A stretch of DNA of 64,000 nucleotides from CAYZJV01 sp049310885 (GCF_049310885.1 NZ_JBMDYO010000003.1:62001-126000), one strand, 5' to 3'. Counted from the first letter of the stretch, positions 17,673 through 28,128 are shown. Notes: generated from the sequence alone by a model not told the origin. Program-made: numbers and translations.

Positions 17673-18851
17673 CTAAAAATTATTCCTAATCATGGTACCA
17701 CGGATGAACAATCCTTTTATATGGAAATCGTCATCGAAAACCGTGATATTTGCAAGGTATCCTGGAATAAGGCGGCCCATCATGGAGAGATCATAGATCC
17801 TCGCTGGGTTTGCCGTGGCCATCTGAATGGCCGATTCTATAGGGACCTCCCAGGACACGAGATTACGGATTCCCGACAACATGGTAAGGGATGATCCCAT
17901 CATGGTATCGGGATCAGCTGCTTTATGAAATGCACCATCTTTAGCAAGAATGGCCAATTCTCCATTTGCATACAGCTCTCCACTCTCCTGCATGGTAGGC
18001 TTGAGTGAATCGGTCACCAAGACCACATTCCTGACTTGTTTCTCTTTCAAGAGCATTTTTACGAGCTCGGGGTGGACATGGACTCCATCAGTGATCACCT
18101 CGCATTGCATATCCTGTTCAATCAATATAGCTCCGACTGTTCCGGGGTTCCTGTGGTGCAACCTACTCATTGCATTGAAGAAGTGAGTCGAGTGGAGAAT
18201 ACCGACTTGCATTCCCTCAATAATATTTTCATAGGTAGCATTCGTATGTCCAGCCAAGAGGACGATGCCCTCTTTTATTGCAGTGATAGCCAATTCACGC
18301 ATACCTTTCAATTCAGGAGCTACCGTCATTGAAATTACATGCCCTTTGCCAGCCTCAATGAGAGAACGGAAGAGCTCCAAATCTACCGACTTCACTCCCT
18401 CGGGATTTTGAGCCCCAACGCGGACCGTCGAGATGAAAGGTCCCTCTAGGTGTATACCCAAAATTTCAGCTCCCTCTTCATCTCCGATAGCCGATACGAT
18501 AGCTTCAATTGATGCAAGCATCCTCTCTGTCGTATCGGTGAATACTGTAGGAAAAAAACCAGAGACTCCAAAATCGGCTAATCGCTTTGACATTCCTAGG
18601 ATAGAATCGACAGAAGCGTCTTCTGTGCCGAAACCACCAATACCATGGATATGGGTATCAATAAATCCCGGAGTGACAAATGCCTTCCCAACGTCAATAA
18701 TTTCGGTTCCAGGAGGGAAGTTTTTCTGTCCAAAACGTTTCATGTTGAATATGTCGCCGATATTACCAGCAGCATCTATGAATAAACCACAATCCTGTAG
18801 CTTCGCCGATCCGGCGATGATTGTGGCATTCGTCAATACGGTCGTTCCCAT
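17673..18851 (-). CDS. nagA: N-acetylglucosamine-6-phosphate deacetylase
   Basis: A 392-residue amidohydrolase that converts N-acetylglucosamine 6-phosphate to glucosamine 6-phosphate. Motifs are FIDTHIHGIGG (metal HxH-type loop), HLEGPFIS followed by GAQNPEG, AGHTNA, STHFFNAM and EVITDGVHVHP, with a catalytic Asp in VLVTDSL. GGAGG precedes the start. It lies between pepD and a MATE pump on the same strand; no nagB or sugar transporter is next to it. Confidence 0.93.
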   Translation of the reverse strand: MGTTVLTNATIIAGSAKLQDCGLFIDAAGNIGDIFNMKRFGQKNFPPGTEIIDVGKAFVTPGFIDTHIHGIGGFGTEDASVDSILGMSKRLADFGVSGFFPTVFTDTTERMLASIEAIVSAIGDEEGAEILGIHLEGPFISTVRVGAQNPEGVKSVDLELFRSLIEAGKGHVISMTVAPELKGMRELAITAIKEGIVLLAGHTNATYENIIEGMQVGILHSTHFFNAMSRLHHRNPGTVGAILIEQDMQCEVITDGVHVHPELVKMLLKEKQVRNVVLVTDSLKPTMQESGELYANGELAILAKDGAFHKAADPDTMMGSSLTMLSGIRNLVSWEVPIESAIQMATANPARIYDLSMMGRLIPGYLANITVFDDDFHIKGLFIRGTMIRNNF

Positions 18852-18896
18852 GGTCTCGACCTCCTGACTAGAATATACGTGGGGTAATCTGGGCGG

Positions 18897-20297
18897 TCAA
18901 GCCAGAGTCTCCTGAAGGGTGGGGACATCTTCAGTAAGTCTATTGATCCATTTTCCACTTTTTATCCTGAATGCTCCCACGACAAGCTTGAAAGCCTCTT
19001 CCAAGCCGATGAATACATAGAGATAGTAAATGGGAATCTGTAGGAGCATAGCTCCGATAAATGCACATGGTACACCGATAAGCCATACTCCAGTCAATTC
19101 TGCGAACATCGAAAAACGTGTATCTCCACCCGAACGGAGGACTCCCACCACTAAAACCATATTGTAGGCCTTAATTGGCACCAACAATCCCAGTGAGAGT
19201 AATGATCGGGAAGTCATATGGGCAACCGTAGGGCTGAGATTGAAAGGAATTGAGAGCCATGGTGCCAAGACTGCCAGTAAGCCTCCGAGGAACGTTCCCG
19301 TGATAAGACCGATATTCAATAATCTGGAGGCGTATATCTTCGCCATGTCTATCCTATTCTCACCAATACGGTTTCCTATCATGATCGCGCTGGCGTTTGC
19401 GATGCCCATCAGGACTACGAAGAAAAGATTTTGGATAGCTTCACTCACATTCACCGAAGCGATGACCTCCATCCCCATACGGGAAAATGCTATCTTATAG
19501 GTCGTCATTCCCAAGGACCAGAACATCTCATTCAGAATGACCGGTAGACAAGTAATGAAGTATTTTTTGACCATCGATCGATTGAATCCGACCAAGCTAG
19601 TTATAGACGCTGCCACAGCCCGCTTCTTCCCGTAGACCAGCAAAAGCAGGAGAACAAGTTCCACTCCCCGTGCAATAGTGGTTGCCAATGCGGCTCCCTT
19701 TACCTCCAATCTGGGAAATCCAAACTTGCCAAGAATCAATACATAATTGAGCACTACATTGAGACTCATGGAGAGTACAGCAATATACAGGGGCGTCTTG
19801 GCATCTCCTGTACTTCTAAGAGAAGTGGAATAGACCATCACAATCGCAGTGAACAGGTAACTAACAGCTACCACTTTAAGATAATCCTTCCCAAAGGCCA
19901 CTACTGCAGGATCGTCACTAAAAATTGCCATGATAGTTTCAGGAAAAACAAAAGAGAAGATTGAGCTGACTAAAGCCCCCACCAAACTGATTAGAAGGGC
20001 GATTCCCATTACCTTGTGCATTGATTGACGATCCTGGGCTCCCCAATATTGAGCTACAAAAATCGCTGCACCGCTACTGACGCCGAAGAAAAAAAGGGTT
20101 ATCAAGAAGAACATCTGATTGGCGAGGCCGACAGCAGCTATAGCCTCTTCCCCAACCATTCCTATCATCATGGTATCAATAAAAGAAACCGATGCCATCA
20201 AGAGATTCTGAAGCATGATCGGGAGAGAAAGGAATATGAGTCTGGAGAAAAAATCTCTCCTAGTATCCTCAGGAAGAGACGGATGTATGGCAATCAT
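18897..20297 (-). CDS. MATE-family multidrug/Na+ antiporter
   Basis: A 466-residue protein with about twelve membrane segments in two related halves, starting at LPIMLQNLLMASVSFIDTMM, the typical MATE first helix. It probably exports drugs or metabolites using an ion gradient. Its start overlaps the stop of the upstream radical SAM gene (ATGA-type overlap), so the two are cotranscribed. Confidence 0.9.
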   Translation of the reverse strand: MIAIHPSLPEDTRRDFFSRLIFLSLPIMLQNLLMASVSFIDTMMIGMVGEEAIAAVGLANQMFFLITLFFFGVSSGAAIFVAQYWGAQDRQSMHKVMGIALLISLVGALVSSIFSFVFPETIMAIFSDDPAVVAFGKDYLKVVAVSYLFTAIVMVYSTSLRSTGDAKTPLYIAVLSMSLNVVLNYVLILGKFGFPRLEVKGAALATTIARGVELVLLLLLVYGKKRAVAASITSLVGFNRSMVKKYFITCLPVILNEMFWSLGMTTYKIAFSRMGMEVIASVNVSEAIQNLFFVVLMGIANASAIMIGNRIGENRIDMAKIYASRLLNIGLITGTFLGGLLAVLAPWLSIPFNLSPTVAHMTSRSLLSLGLLVPIKAYNMVLVVGVLRSGGDTRFSMFAELTGVWLIGVPCAFIGAMLLQIPIYYLYVFIGLEEAFKLVVGAFRIKSGKWINRLTEDVPTLQETLA

Positions 20298-22207
20298 GTA
20301 CGTGCTTTACCACGTTTGTTTCTTTGTGGCAAGCTAGTTGATCTCTTCGGTCCCAAGAGTATCGGAATGAGGTCTTTTCTTCCTGTTGTTTCCAATGCTT
20401 CCCTCACAAGATTCCGGTTTTCCGGTTTATGATAATGAAGTAGTGCTCGTTGGATGTGTCTCTCTCTCCCCTTTGGGACATGAATCTTTGCAAAGCCTTT
20501 TCCTGGTCGCGGATCCAGTCCCGTGAAGTACATACATGTGGCGATGGTTCCTGGGGTAGGATAGAATTCTTGAACCTGCTCTGGAATGAAGTGTGTTCTA
20601 TGAAGGTATAGCGCAAGATCGATTGCCGCATCCAAAGTGGTCCCAGGGTGAGCTGCGATGAGATAAGGAAGGCAGTATTGCTCCTTTGAACACTCATTTG
20701 ATGCTCTTGTAAACTCTTCTACGAATTGCTCATACCAACCGACTGAAGGTTTTCCCATAGTATCGAGAGCTTTTGGATCCATATGCTCAGGAGCAACCCG
20801 AAGCTGCCCACTGACATGCTTGCTTGCCAACCGCTCCATAAACCGATTTTGGGATTTCTTATCACCTGTTGCCAAAAGATAATCGTATCTGATTCCACTA
20901 CGGATAAACACCCGTTTTACCTTTGGAACCTTCTCAATCGCTTCCAATCTCTCGATGTAAGCAGGGTGGGAATCGTTAAGATTTACACATGGTTGTGGAT
21001 AGAGACACAACTTTCGCTGGCAAGGTCCGTACGTCTTCTGGCGATCGCATGCGACATCCTGGAAGTTTGCGGTTGGGCCACCAACATCATGGATGTTACC
21101 CTTAAAATTGGTTAATTGTGTAATTTCTTCAGTCTCATGTACCAATGAGGCTATCGAACGATTGGTTATTATCCGCCCTTGATGACTTGTGATGGCACAA
21201 AAAGAACACGATCCGAAGCAACCTCGATTGCTGGTAATACTGAACTGGACTTCATCCAATGCGGGAATACCCCCAGTATTGTCGTAGCGGGGATGCCATC
21301 TCCGGTTGTAGGGAAGTTCCTGGATCCTGTCGAATTCAGTTTGGGTCAGTGGCCTCATGGGAGGATTAACTACTACCACCCTGTCTCCGCTGTTTTGGAG
21401 AAGGACTGTTGGATCGAACGGATTTTCATGTAATAGTTGGCTCTCTACCGATTTTGCATAATCCAACTTCGCTGATTCACTTGGAGTATTGCTTTGTCTG
21501 TCTCGCTCAGAGACCGATTCATACGAGGGCAATTGGAGAAACGGACTCTCTTGCCTATCCTGTTTCAGCTTCTCTAAAGCTTTTATCGGTAGATGGAATG
21601 CGGTACCGGGAATATCGGTAATCTCTGATATCTTCTTTCCCGATTGGAGTCTCTCAAGTATTTCCATAGTTTGCAGTTCGCCCATGCCATAGACGAGTAG
21701 GTCCGCTTTTGCATCCAACAACATACTTCTACGAACCTTGTCGCTCCAAAAATCGTAGTGTGCAAGCCTACGCAATGAAGCTTCTAGCCCACCTATGATA
21801 ATCGGGATGTCTCTTCCAAATGCCTGACGAGCTTTTGTACAATAGGTGATGGTGGCACGGTCCGGACGTTTACCCCCCTTGCCTCCCGGTGTATAGGGAT
21901 CATCGTTCCTCACTTTGTTGTTTGCCGTGTAACGATTCACCATAGAGTCGATATTTCCTGCCGAGATCATGCAGCATAGACGAGGTTTTCCAAATACGAG
22001 GAAATCATCGATCCTTTCCCAATCGGGTTGGGCGACGATACCTATACGATATCCATTGGCCTCTATGAGTCTTCCCAACAGGGCAGCTCCGAATGAAGGG
22101 TGGTCCACGTAAGCATCTCCGCTGATGAAGACGATATCAACAGTATCCCAACCCCGTTGCTCCATTTCCGACCTGTCCAACGGAAGAAACGGTCTATTTC
22201 TATTCAT
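20294..22207 (-). CDS. YgiQ-family radical SAM protein
   Basis: About 637 residues. The N-terminal domain (DIVFISGDAYVDHPSFG) is typical of YgiQ (UPF0313). The radical SAM cluster motif is GCFGSCSFCAI (CxxxCxxC), near residue 330. The C-terminus is basic. The chemistry and substrate of YgiQ proteins are not established. ATG at 22207 is used; an in-frame GTG at 22216 would add three residues. Translationally coupled to the MATE gene. Confidence 0.92.
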   Translation of the reverse strand: MNRNRPFLPLDRSEMEQRGWDTVDIVFISGDAYVDHPSFGAALLGRLIEANGYRIGIVAQPDWERIDDFLVFGKPRLCCMISAGNIDSMVNRYTANNKVRNDDPYTPGGKGGKRPDRATITYCTKARQAFGRDIPIIIGGLEASLRRLAHYDFWSDKVRRSMLLDAKADLLVYGMGELQTMEILERLQSGKKISEITDIPGTAFHLPIKALEKLKQDRQESPFLQLPSYESVSERDRQSNTPSESAKLDYAKSVESQLLHENPFDPTVLLQNSGDRVVVVNPPMRPLTQTEFDRIQELPYNRRWHPRYDNTGGIPALDEVQFSITSNRGCFGSCSFCAITSHQGRIITNRSIASLVHETEEITQLTNFKGNIHDVGGPTANFQDVACDRQKTYGPCQRKLCLYPQPCVNLNDSHPAYIERLEAIEKVPKVKRVFIRSGIRYDYLLATGDKKSQNRFMERLASKHVSGQLRVAPEHMDPKALDTMGKPSVGWYEQFVEEFTRASNECSKEQYCLPYLIAAHPGTTLDAAIDLALYLHRTHFIPEQVQEFYPTPGTIATCMYFTGLDPRPGKGFAKIHVPKGRERHIQRALLHYHKPENRNLVREALETTGRKDLIPILLGPKRSTSLPQRNKRGKART

Positions 22208-22291
22208 GCAAAGCACTATATTGGATTGAAAACCCTCTGTAAATAGGGTATGATACGCTCTTGATTGTCAATCTTTCCAAAGGATCGGTAC

Positions 22292-23248
22292 ATGCCCCAG
22301 GTCGCAACACAGCCCGAGATCTTCATCATCCTGAATCCGAACGCCGCAAAGGGTAGGGCATTGAGGCAACGGGATGCAATCCAATCCTTCTTCACCAATC
22401 GATCGATACCGTTTCGAATGGTGCTCACAGAGCATCCAATGGAGGCTATTGCCCTCTCAAAAGATGCTGTATTGAGCGGTTACCGGACAATCATTGCAGC
22501 AGGTGGAGATGGTACGGTAAATGAGGTTGTCGAAGGTACGATGAAGGCTTCGAGGAGCTTGGGCTTATCATTAGAAGAGTCTCCAGTCATTGGATTGATA
22601 CCCATTGGAAGGGGTAATGATTTCGCCTACTTCGCTGGAATTCCGAAAGGTGTAGAGGAGGCCTGTCAGCTTATAGTCTCCAACTCCTATGATTATATCG
22701 ATTATGGAGAAGTCTGGGGCGGTAGGTTTGATGAAGGTCGCTGCTTCGTGAATGGTGTTGGGATTGGATTCGATTCATTGGTGAATTTTGTGGCATCGGA
22801 TTTCAAACATGTAAGTGGAATGTTGAGTTATCTTTTAGGTTTTCTCAAGATTTTGGTCCATTACCCGAAAGCACAAGAGGTTGAAATCTCGAGTGAACAT
22901 GGTTCGTTCAGCTGTCAGACACAACAGATTTCTTTGTGTAATGGGAGAAGAATGGGCTCAACTTTCATCATGGGGCCTTACGCTGAGTTGGATGATGGAT
23001 TGCTCGATGTAGTATATGCCAATAGGCCGATCGCGGGAAAAGAAATCCTTCGCTATGCGGTTAAGTTCCTTTCTGGAAGCCAATTGGATACCGATAGGTT
23101 TTCCATGTTCAGGGCAACCGATATTACCATCACAGCCAAGGAGGATGTCCTTGTGTGTCAGACGGATGGAGAAGAGGTTTCCAGGGGTTGTAAGAGCATT
23201 CGGGTAAAGTTGTTTCCCAAGGGTTTGAAATGTATAAGAAATTTCTAG
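22292..23248 (+). CDS. Diacylglycerol/lipid kinase family protein
   Basis: A 318-residue DAGK-catalytic-domain protein. It has the phosphate-binding ILNPNAAKGRA, the nucleotide motif AAGGDGTVNEVVEG and IPIGRGNDFAYF. It probably phosphorylates a lipid such as diacylglycerol. ATG 22292 is favoured because AAAGGA lies eight bases before it; a TTG at 22265 would precede that site. It diverges from the YgiQ-MATE unit. Confidence 0.92.
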   Translation: MPQVATQPEIFIILNPNAAKGRALRQRDAIQSFFTNRSIPFRMVLTEHPMEAIALSKDAVLSGYRTIIAAGGDGTVNEVVEGTMKASRSLGLSLEESPVIGLIPIGRGNDFAYFAGIPKGVEEACQLIVSNSYDYIDYGEVWGGRFDEGRCFVNGVGIGFDSLVNFVASDFKHVSGMLSYLLGFLKILVHYPKAQEVEISSEHGSFSCQTQQISLCNGRRMGSTFIMGPYAELDDGLLDVVYANRPIAGKEILRYAVKFLSGSQLDTDRFSMFRATDITITAKEDVLVCQTDGEEVSRGCKSIRVKLFPKGLKCIRNF

Positions 23249-23317
23249 GCATTATTTGACTAATGCGTCATCTCGTTGTATTGTTTACAGTGCGTGATTT
23301 TGTAGTTTTCCGATTGA

Positions 23318-24760
23318 ATGAATGAGGAGTTGGTGTTGATTAAGGATATAGTACCGTCGGTACACTTTTACGACCAGGATTTTGTCGATATGTACGACCG
23401 GACCTGGGTTTGGATAGACGAATATTGGACTCAGGGAACGAAGGAAAATGGTTTTTCCGGTAATTATCTTTCGTACCCTGGGCAACAGACGTTCAACCAG
23501 CTCCATACCTGTATGGCTGCTCTCTTCCTTGTGTATAGCAACCAGAACTATTCTCCATTTCCCATGATGGATTATTTCTATGGCAAGCAGGAGGAATCTG
23601 GAGCCATCAGAAGCGATTATTCCATTGAGGATGGGAATCCAATCTTCACTGCAGATAATCCGGAAGGGGTTTGCCCTCCGATATTTGCTTTTGTGGAGCA
23701 TGGTTTCTACCATAAGATAGGTAACAAGAAACGTCTCAAGGAAATCGTCCCGGTATTGGAGCGGCATTTCGATTGGCTTAAGGATAATTTTCTTAGAGAG
23801 AACGGGCTTTATGCAGTTCCTCAATCTGCATGTATGCTAGGAAATGTTCCCCGTGATTCCATGTATTATCCAGTCGATTTCAATGCCCAGTTGGCAGTCA
23901 ATGCACTTTATCTCTCCGCTATTGGAGATATCTTAAACGATAAAGAACTGAGTTTTCGGTATAAACGGCTCTATTTCTCTTTGAAAACCCGAATCAACAG
24001 CATGATGTGGGATCCCGAGGAGATGTATTATTTTGATCTGGATGTGAAGGAAAAAAGGATAAAGAGGAAGCATATTGGTGCCTATTGGACGCTCTTGGCT
24101 GAGATTCCCAATGAGGAGCGAGCCGATGGTTTTATTGCGCACCTCTCCTCTCCTGATATGTTTGGAACGGAGAATCCTTTCCCAACCATTCCGGTCAGTG
24201 ATCCCGATTATTCCGAATCCGGAGACGGGTACAAAGGTGGTGTTGTTCCTTTCAATACTTTCATGGTGGTGAAAGGGCTCGAACATTACGGACAATTCGA
24301 ATTTGCCCGGGAGTGTTCCATCCGGCATCTCTACTTCATCCTCGATACCTTGCATCCAAATGGAGAAGAGGTTGGCGATGTATGGGAAGCGTATTTACCC
24401 TCAAAGGAGGGGCCTTCCGAATGTGAAGAAATTCCCGATTTCCCCAAAAGACGTTTCATTCATATGACGGGTCTGGTGACCATTACGCTTATGATCGAAG
24501 ATATTCTTGGTCTGGATATTTCCCTCCCAAGAAAGACGGTTGATTGGACAATGACAACACTCGAGGCAATGGGGATTGAAGGTCTTTCCCTAAAACGTAA
24601 TATGATTACCATTCTGAGCAATAAACAACCTCGTGGTTGGGAAATTCGGTTGGAATCGGAGAAGCTCTACTATTTCACCATCGAAATACTTGATGAGAAG
24701 AAAAAGAAGACCCTTCCCATACCCTCTGGTAAATGTTCCATGCTCATCGATAAATTGTAG
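23318..24760 (+). CDS. Glycoside hydrolase, (alpha/alpha)6-barrel (GH63/GH37-like)
   Basis: A 480-residue protein without signal peptide. It has features of clan GH-G trehalase/glucosidase-like enzymes: WDPEEMYYFDLD (glycosidase 'W-x-P-E/D ... F-D' segment), a glycine-rich GDGYKGGVVPFNTFMVVKGL, and GDVWEAYLPS with a candidate catalytic Glu. Such enzymes hydrolyse alpha-linked sugars such as trehalose, glucosylglycerate or mannosylglycerate. The exact substrate cannot be read from sequence. The next gene starts within ten bases. Confidence 0.7.
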   Translation: MNEELVLIKDIVPSVHFYDQDFVDMYDRTWVWIDEYWTQGTKENGFSGNYLSYPGQQTFNQLHTCMAALFLVYSNQNYSPFPMMDYFYGKQEESGAIRSDYSIEDGNPIFTADNPEGVCPPIFAFVEHGFYHKIGNKKRLKEIVPVLERHFDWLKDNFLRENGLYAVPQSACMLGNVPRDSMYYPVDFNAQLAVNALYLSAIGDILNDKELSFRYKRLYFSLKTRINSMMWDPEEMYYFDLDVKEKRIKRKHIGAYWTLLAEIPNEERADGFIAHLSSPDMFGTENPFPTIPVSDPDYSESGDGYKGGVVPFNTFMVVKGLEHYGQFEFARECSIRHLYFILDTLHPNGEEVGDVWEAYLPSKEGPSECEEIPDFPKRRFIHMTGLVTITLMIEDILGLDISLPRKTVDWTMTTLEAMGIEGLSLKRNMITILSNKQPRGWEIRLESEKLYYFTIEILDEKKKKTLPIPSGKCSMLIDKL

Positions 24761-24769
24761 GACCAAGAC

Positions 24770-25555
24770 ATGGGTTGGATGGGAAAATTGATCGGTGGAG
24801 CTATGGGTCTTGCTATTGGAGGGCCCTTGGGGATGATTGCTGGAATCGCATTCGGTAATCTCTTCGACCGGGCAAATGTATACACGACAACACAGGATCA
24901 TTCTATTCCCTTCGGGACAGACTCTTCGATGAATACCCAACAACAATCTCAGATGATATTCTTCGTTGGAGCCTTCTCTATGCTTGCCAGAATGGCAACT
25001 GTAGATGGACGGCTCCTACCCGAGGAACAGAAGAAGGTTGAGGAGTTTATTTCCCAGGATTTGAAGCTGGATCCACAAAGTAGGCAAGCGGCTCTTCGGG
25101 TTTTCAATGCGGCCTTGACCGGTGGCGGCACTTTCGATCAGTTTGCAACCCAATTCTATCAGAATTTTGCCCATGAGCCGGCTATCTTGGAGTTGATGAT
25201 AGATATATTGGTACGTGTAGCGGCTGCCGATGGAAGTATCAACCAGGATGAAGATCGACTGATTACCGTTGCGGCAAAGATCTTCCGCATCCAAGACAGT
25301 CTTCTTGCTAGTATAAAGCGTCGTTATGGAACTATTGCCGCATCTCCTTCCAAAGCTTATGCGGTATTGGGACTCCAAAGCAATGCCTCAGTGGATGAGA
25401 TTAAGAGAGCTTATCGTAAACTCAGTAGGGAATTTCACCCCGACTCGATTGCTTCGAAAGGGCTTCCTGAGGAGTTCACTACCTTTGCGGCTGAGAAATT
25501 CCGTGTTATCCAAGAAGCCTACGACACTATCAAAAAAGAGCGCAACATCGTATAA
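24770..25555 (+). CDS. DjlA-like protein (TerB domain plus C-terminal J domain)
   Basis: 261 residues. The N-terminus has a glycine-rich hydrophobic segment (GKLIGGAMGLAIGGPLGMIAGIAFG), a probable membrane anchor of the glycine-zipper kind. A TerB-like helical domain follows (about 60-180, with DGRLLPEEQKKVEEF and AADGSINQDEDRLI). The C-terminal J domain (about 200-261) holds the HPD motif in REFHPDSIA, which stimulates DnaK. This order matches DjlA, a membrane-bound Hsp40. TAGGA lies before the start. Confidence 0.85.
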   Translation: MGWMGKLIGGAMGLAIGGPLGMIAGIAFGNLFDRANVYTTTQDHSIPFGTDSSMNTQQQSQMIFFVGAFSMLARMATVDGRLLPEEQKKVEEFISQDLKLDPQSRQAALRVFNAALTGGGTFDQFATQFYQNFAHEPAILELMIDILVRVAAADGSINQDEDRLITVAAKIFRIQDSLLASIKRRYGTIAASPSKAYAVLGLQSNASVDEIKRAYRKLSREFHPDSIASKGLPEEFTTFAAEKFRVIQEAYDTIKKERNIV

Positions 25556-25560
25556 ACGCT

Positions 25561-26154
25561 TTATTCTCCGAATTCCACTCTTCCCCGCATTGATCGTGCG
25601 AGTGTGAGCCTGTCGGCATACTCGAGGTCTCCACCAATAGGGAGGCCTGATGCTAGACGGGTCAATGCCAATCCTTTGCCTTTCAACAGATGGCGAACAT
25701 ACATTGCCGTCGTATCTCCCTCTTCAGTGGGGTTAGTTGCGATAATCACTTCAGAAAACGTGCCCTCATCTATCCTTTTCATGAGATTGGTGAAGTCCAG
25801 TTTGTCGGGACCGATTCCCTCTAGGGGAGACAGCGCACCACCGAGCACATGGAAAAGGCCATTATATGATCCACTGGAGACAATGGTGATCACATCCTGA
25901 GGTTCTTCAACTACACAGAGGAGAGATCTGTCTTTTGAAGCATCAGTACAAATCGGGCAGGGATCGGTTTCGGTATAACTGCCACATATGGAACAGGGGA
26001 AAACGAGATCCTGGATTTCAGCGATGAGGTTGGAAAGTTGTCTGTTGTATTCCCTGTCGCTCTTAATCAAATGGAATGCAAGACGGGAAGCACTCTTTGG
26101 TCCTATGCCCGGTAATTTGGAAAGTTGTTTGGCAAGGATCTCCAAGGATGTCAT
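25561..26154 (-). CDS. recR: Recombination protein RecR
   Basis: A 197-residue RecR. The helix-hairpin-helix LSKLPGIGPKSASRLAFHL is followed by a four-cysteine zinc finger (CSICGSYTETDPCPICTD) and a Toprim domain with VVEEPQDV and IIATNPTEEGDTTA. With RecF/RecO it loads RecA at gaps. Its start overlaps the ybaB stop (ATGA), forming the common dnaX-ybaB-recR operon. Confidence 0.97.
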   Translation of the reverse strand: MTSLEILAKQLSKLPGIGPKSASRLAFHLIKSDREYNRQLSNLIAEIQDLVFPCSICGSYTETDPCPICTDASKDRSLLCVVEEPQDVITIVSSGSYNGLFHVLGGALSPLEGIGPDKLDFTNLMKRIDEGTFSEVIIATNPTEEGDTTAMYVRHLLKGKGLALTRLASGLPIGGDLEYADRLTLARSMRGRVEFGE

Positions 26155-26447
26155 GAATTCATCCCCCCGGCTAAAGCAGTCGCTTCGTTCTTCAAACGGT
26201 CTTGTATCTCTTTTACCGCAGAATTGAAAGCTGATGCGACAAGGACTTCGAGCGTACCGATATCGGATGGATCAACCACCTCTTCTGAGATATGGATGGA
26301 TTGTACTTCCATCTTTCCATTAATCGTTATTTCTACCATTCCGGCTCCAGAGCTTCCGGTAGCACGCAATTCTTCCAGCTTGGATTGCATCTGCTGCATC
26401 TGGGATTGTATGTTTTGCATATTCTTGAATAGATCGAATGGGTTCAT
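26151..26447 (-). CDS. YbaB/EbfC family nucleoid-associated protein
   Basis: 98 residues starting MNPFDLFKNMQNIQSQMQQM, a helical Gln/Met-rich N-terminus followed by the typical GAGMVEITINGKMEV strand region. Homologues bind DNA as dimers; EbfC was described in the spirochaete Borrelia. Placed between dnaX and recR. Confidence 0.93.
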   Translation of the reverse strand: MNPFDLFKNMQNIQSQMQQMQSKLEELRATGSSGAGMVEITINGKMEVQSIHISEEVVDPSDIGTLEVLVASAFNSAVKEIQDRLKNEATALAGGMNS

Positions 26448-26466
26448 GGTTCCTCCAGTTGTTTAC

Positions 26467-28128
26467 CTATTGTAGGTGCAACACCTCACCTCGAAACATT
26501 GTCGCTATGGTGTTTGCAATTTCATCGGTTTTCATCTTAGGTGTACTTGTTTGCGCCGGATTTGTCTCTTCTTTACTGAATTGCAAAGGACCATCATATC
26601 CAGTATGTCGAGCAACCAACTTTCTCAACGTTTCCTCATTTTGCTTTGCGCTTTCCATCGCATATTTGGAAGCGAAGATAAAACTGAGTAGTTCTTCGGT
26701 ATGGTTTACCGCTACTACCTGACTAAGTACGATTCCGGCAGGATCACGTTCAGCAGCCATTTCTTGTATAAGCTCAGGTAACCTCTCCATGGTAATCTTC
26801 TTGTACTGTTTTACCTCTTCCTTGGGTGGTTGCTCAATCGGTTTGTCTTTAACTATAGTTTTTTCTGTTTGCTCTGGTTCTGCTACGACATCTTTCTCCC
26901 TAGTCGTTACTACTGGGGGTTGTGGCATTGCGGTTTGGACGACCACAGTCGCCGCTTTTTGCACTGCACCAACGCGGAGCTCGGTATTCATAAGGGATTC
27001 TTTGAGGTCTTCTATCTTTCGGACTAGGACAACCGAAGAGGCCATACGGCGGAGATGGGAAAGCCTACTGATTGCGAGTTCTAGCTCAAATCTCGGATTC
27101 AGAGAGAATCTGATATCACGGTAGAGTTTGAGAAAAAGCTCGAAAGCTGCCTCCAGTTGCTCTTCTGTATAGGCATCACGGACAATTGATGGAATTTGGG
27201 ATACTTGTACACCTAGGATAGATTCGTTGAGTACGCCTCTTTTGATCAACAAAAGCGTTCTCATATATTCGGCAAGATCCTTAATGCATTGTTCAACTGA
27301 AACTCCTGAATCCAAGAGGGTATGCAATGCAAGCAGGGATGTATCTGTTCTATCCTCTAATAAGGAACCCACTATTGCCGAAATTTTGTCCAATCCTGCA
27401 AGACCGAGTTTCTGTTGTATCTTTTCCAAGGTGATGGATCCGTTGCTGAATGAAACAACCTGATCGAATAGGGTATAAGCATCTCGCATCGAGCCAGTGG
27501 ATTCTTTAGCGATCCAGAAAAGAGCGTCATCATCGGCTTCTATGCCCATTTCATTTGCAGTTTCTGTCAGAACATCCTTAATAGCCTCAAGAGGGATCAG
27601 CTGGAAATGGAATTGTTGGCACCTCGATCGGATTGTCGCCGGAACTTTTTGGGTCTCGGTTGTCGCGAATATGAACACAACATACTCGGGAGGTTCCTCG
27701 ATGGTTTTCAGTAATGCATTGAACGCACTGGTTGAAAGCATATGTACTTCATCTATGATATAGACTTTGTAACGAGAACTTTGTGGAGGGAAAAGGACTT
27801 CATCCTTGATTATGCGGACATCGTTTACACTGGTATTGCTAGCTCCATCGATTTCAATCACATCGGGACAGTTCCCTTGGGTTATTTCAATACAATGGGA
27901 ACAGACCCCACATGGATACGGGGTTGGTCCCTGCTCACAATTCAAGGCTTTGGCGAGAATTCTTGCAGAGCTTGTCTTACCAACTCCACGAGGACCACTG
28001 AATAAATATGCATGGGCGGTCCTACCCTGTTCAATCGCATTCTTGATGGTTGATACCACAAACTGTTGGCCAACCAATCCATCGAACAGTTGGGGCCTTT
28101 TTCTGGTTGCCGTTACTTCATATGCCAT
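26467..28128 (-). CDS. dnaX: DNA polymerase III subunits tau/gamma
   Basis: A 553-residue clamp-loader ATPase. Walker A GPRGVGKTSSAR, a zinc module (CEQGPTPYPCGVCSHC), Walker B DEVHMLS, and the sensor TTETQKVPATIRSRCQ lie in the first 200 residues. A Glu/Pro/Lys-rich linker (about 390-440) precedes a short C-terminal tau domain. ATG 28128 is chosen because GGAG precedes it; an in-frame TTG at 28152 is less likely. No A-run frameshift signal for a gamma product was recognised. Confidence 0.95.
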   Translation of the reverse strand: MAYEVTATRKRPQLFDGLVGQQFVVSTIKNAIEQGRTAHAYLFSGPRGVGKTSSARILAKALNCEQGPTPYPCGVCSHCIEITQGNCPDVIEIDGASNTSVNDVRIIKDEVLFPPQSSRYKVYIIDEVHMLSTSAFNALLKTIEEPPEYVVFIFATTETQKVPATIRSRCQQFHFQLIPLEAIKDVLTETANEMGIEADDDALFWIAKESTGSMRDAYTLFDQVVSFSNGSITLEKIQQKLGLAGLDKISAIVGSLLEDRTDTSLLALHTLLDSGVSVEQCIKDLAEYMRTLLLIKRGVLNESILGVQVSQIPSIVRDAYTEEQLEAAFELFLKLYRDIRFSLNPRFELELAISRLSHLRRMASSVVLVRKIEDLKESLMNTELRVGAVQKAATVVVQTAMPQPPVVTTREKDVVAEPEQTEKTIVKDKPIEQPPKEEVKQYKKITMERLPELIQEMAAERDPAGIVLSQVVAVNHTEELLSFIFASKYAMESAKQNEETLRKLVARHTGYDGPLQFSKEETNPAQTSTPKMKTDEIANTIATMFRGEVLHLQ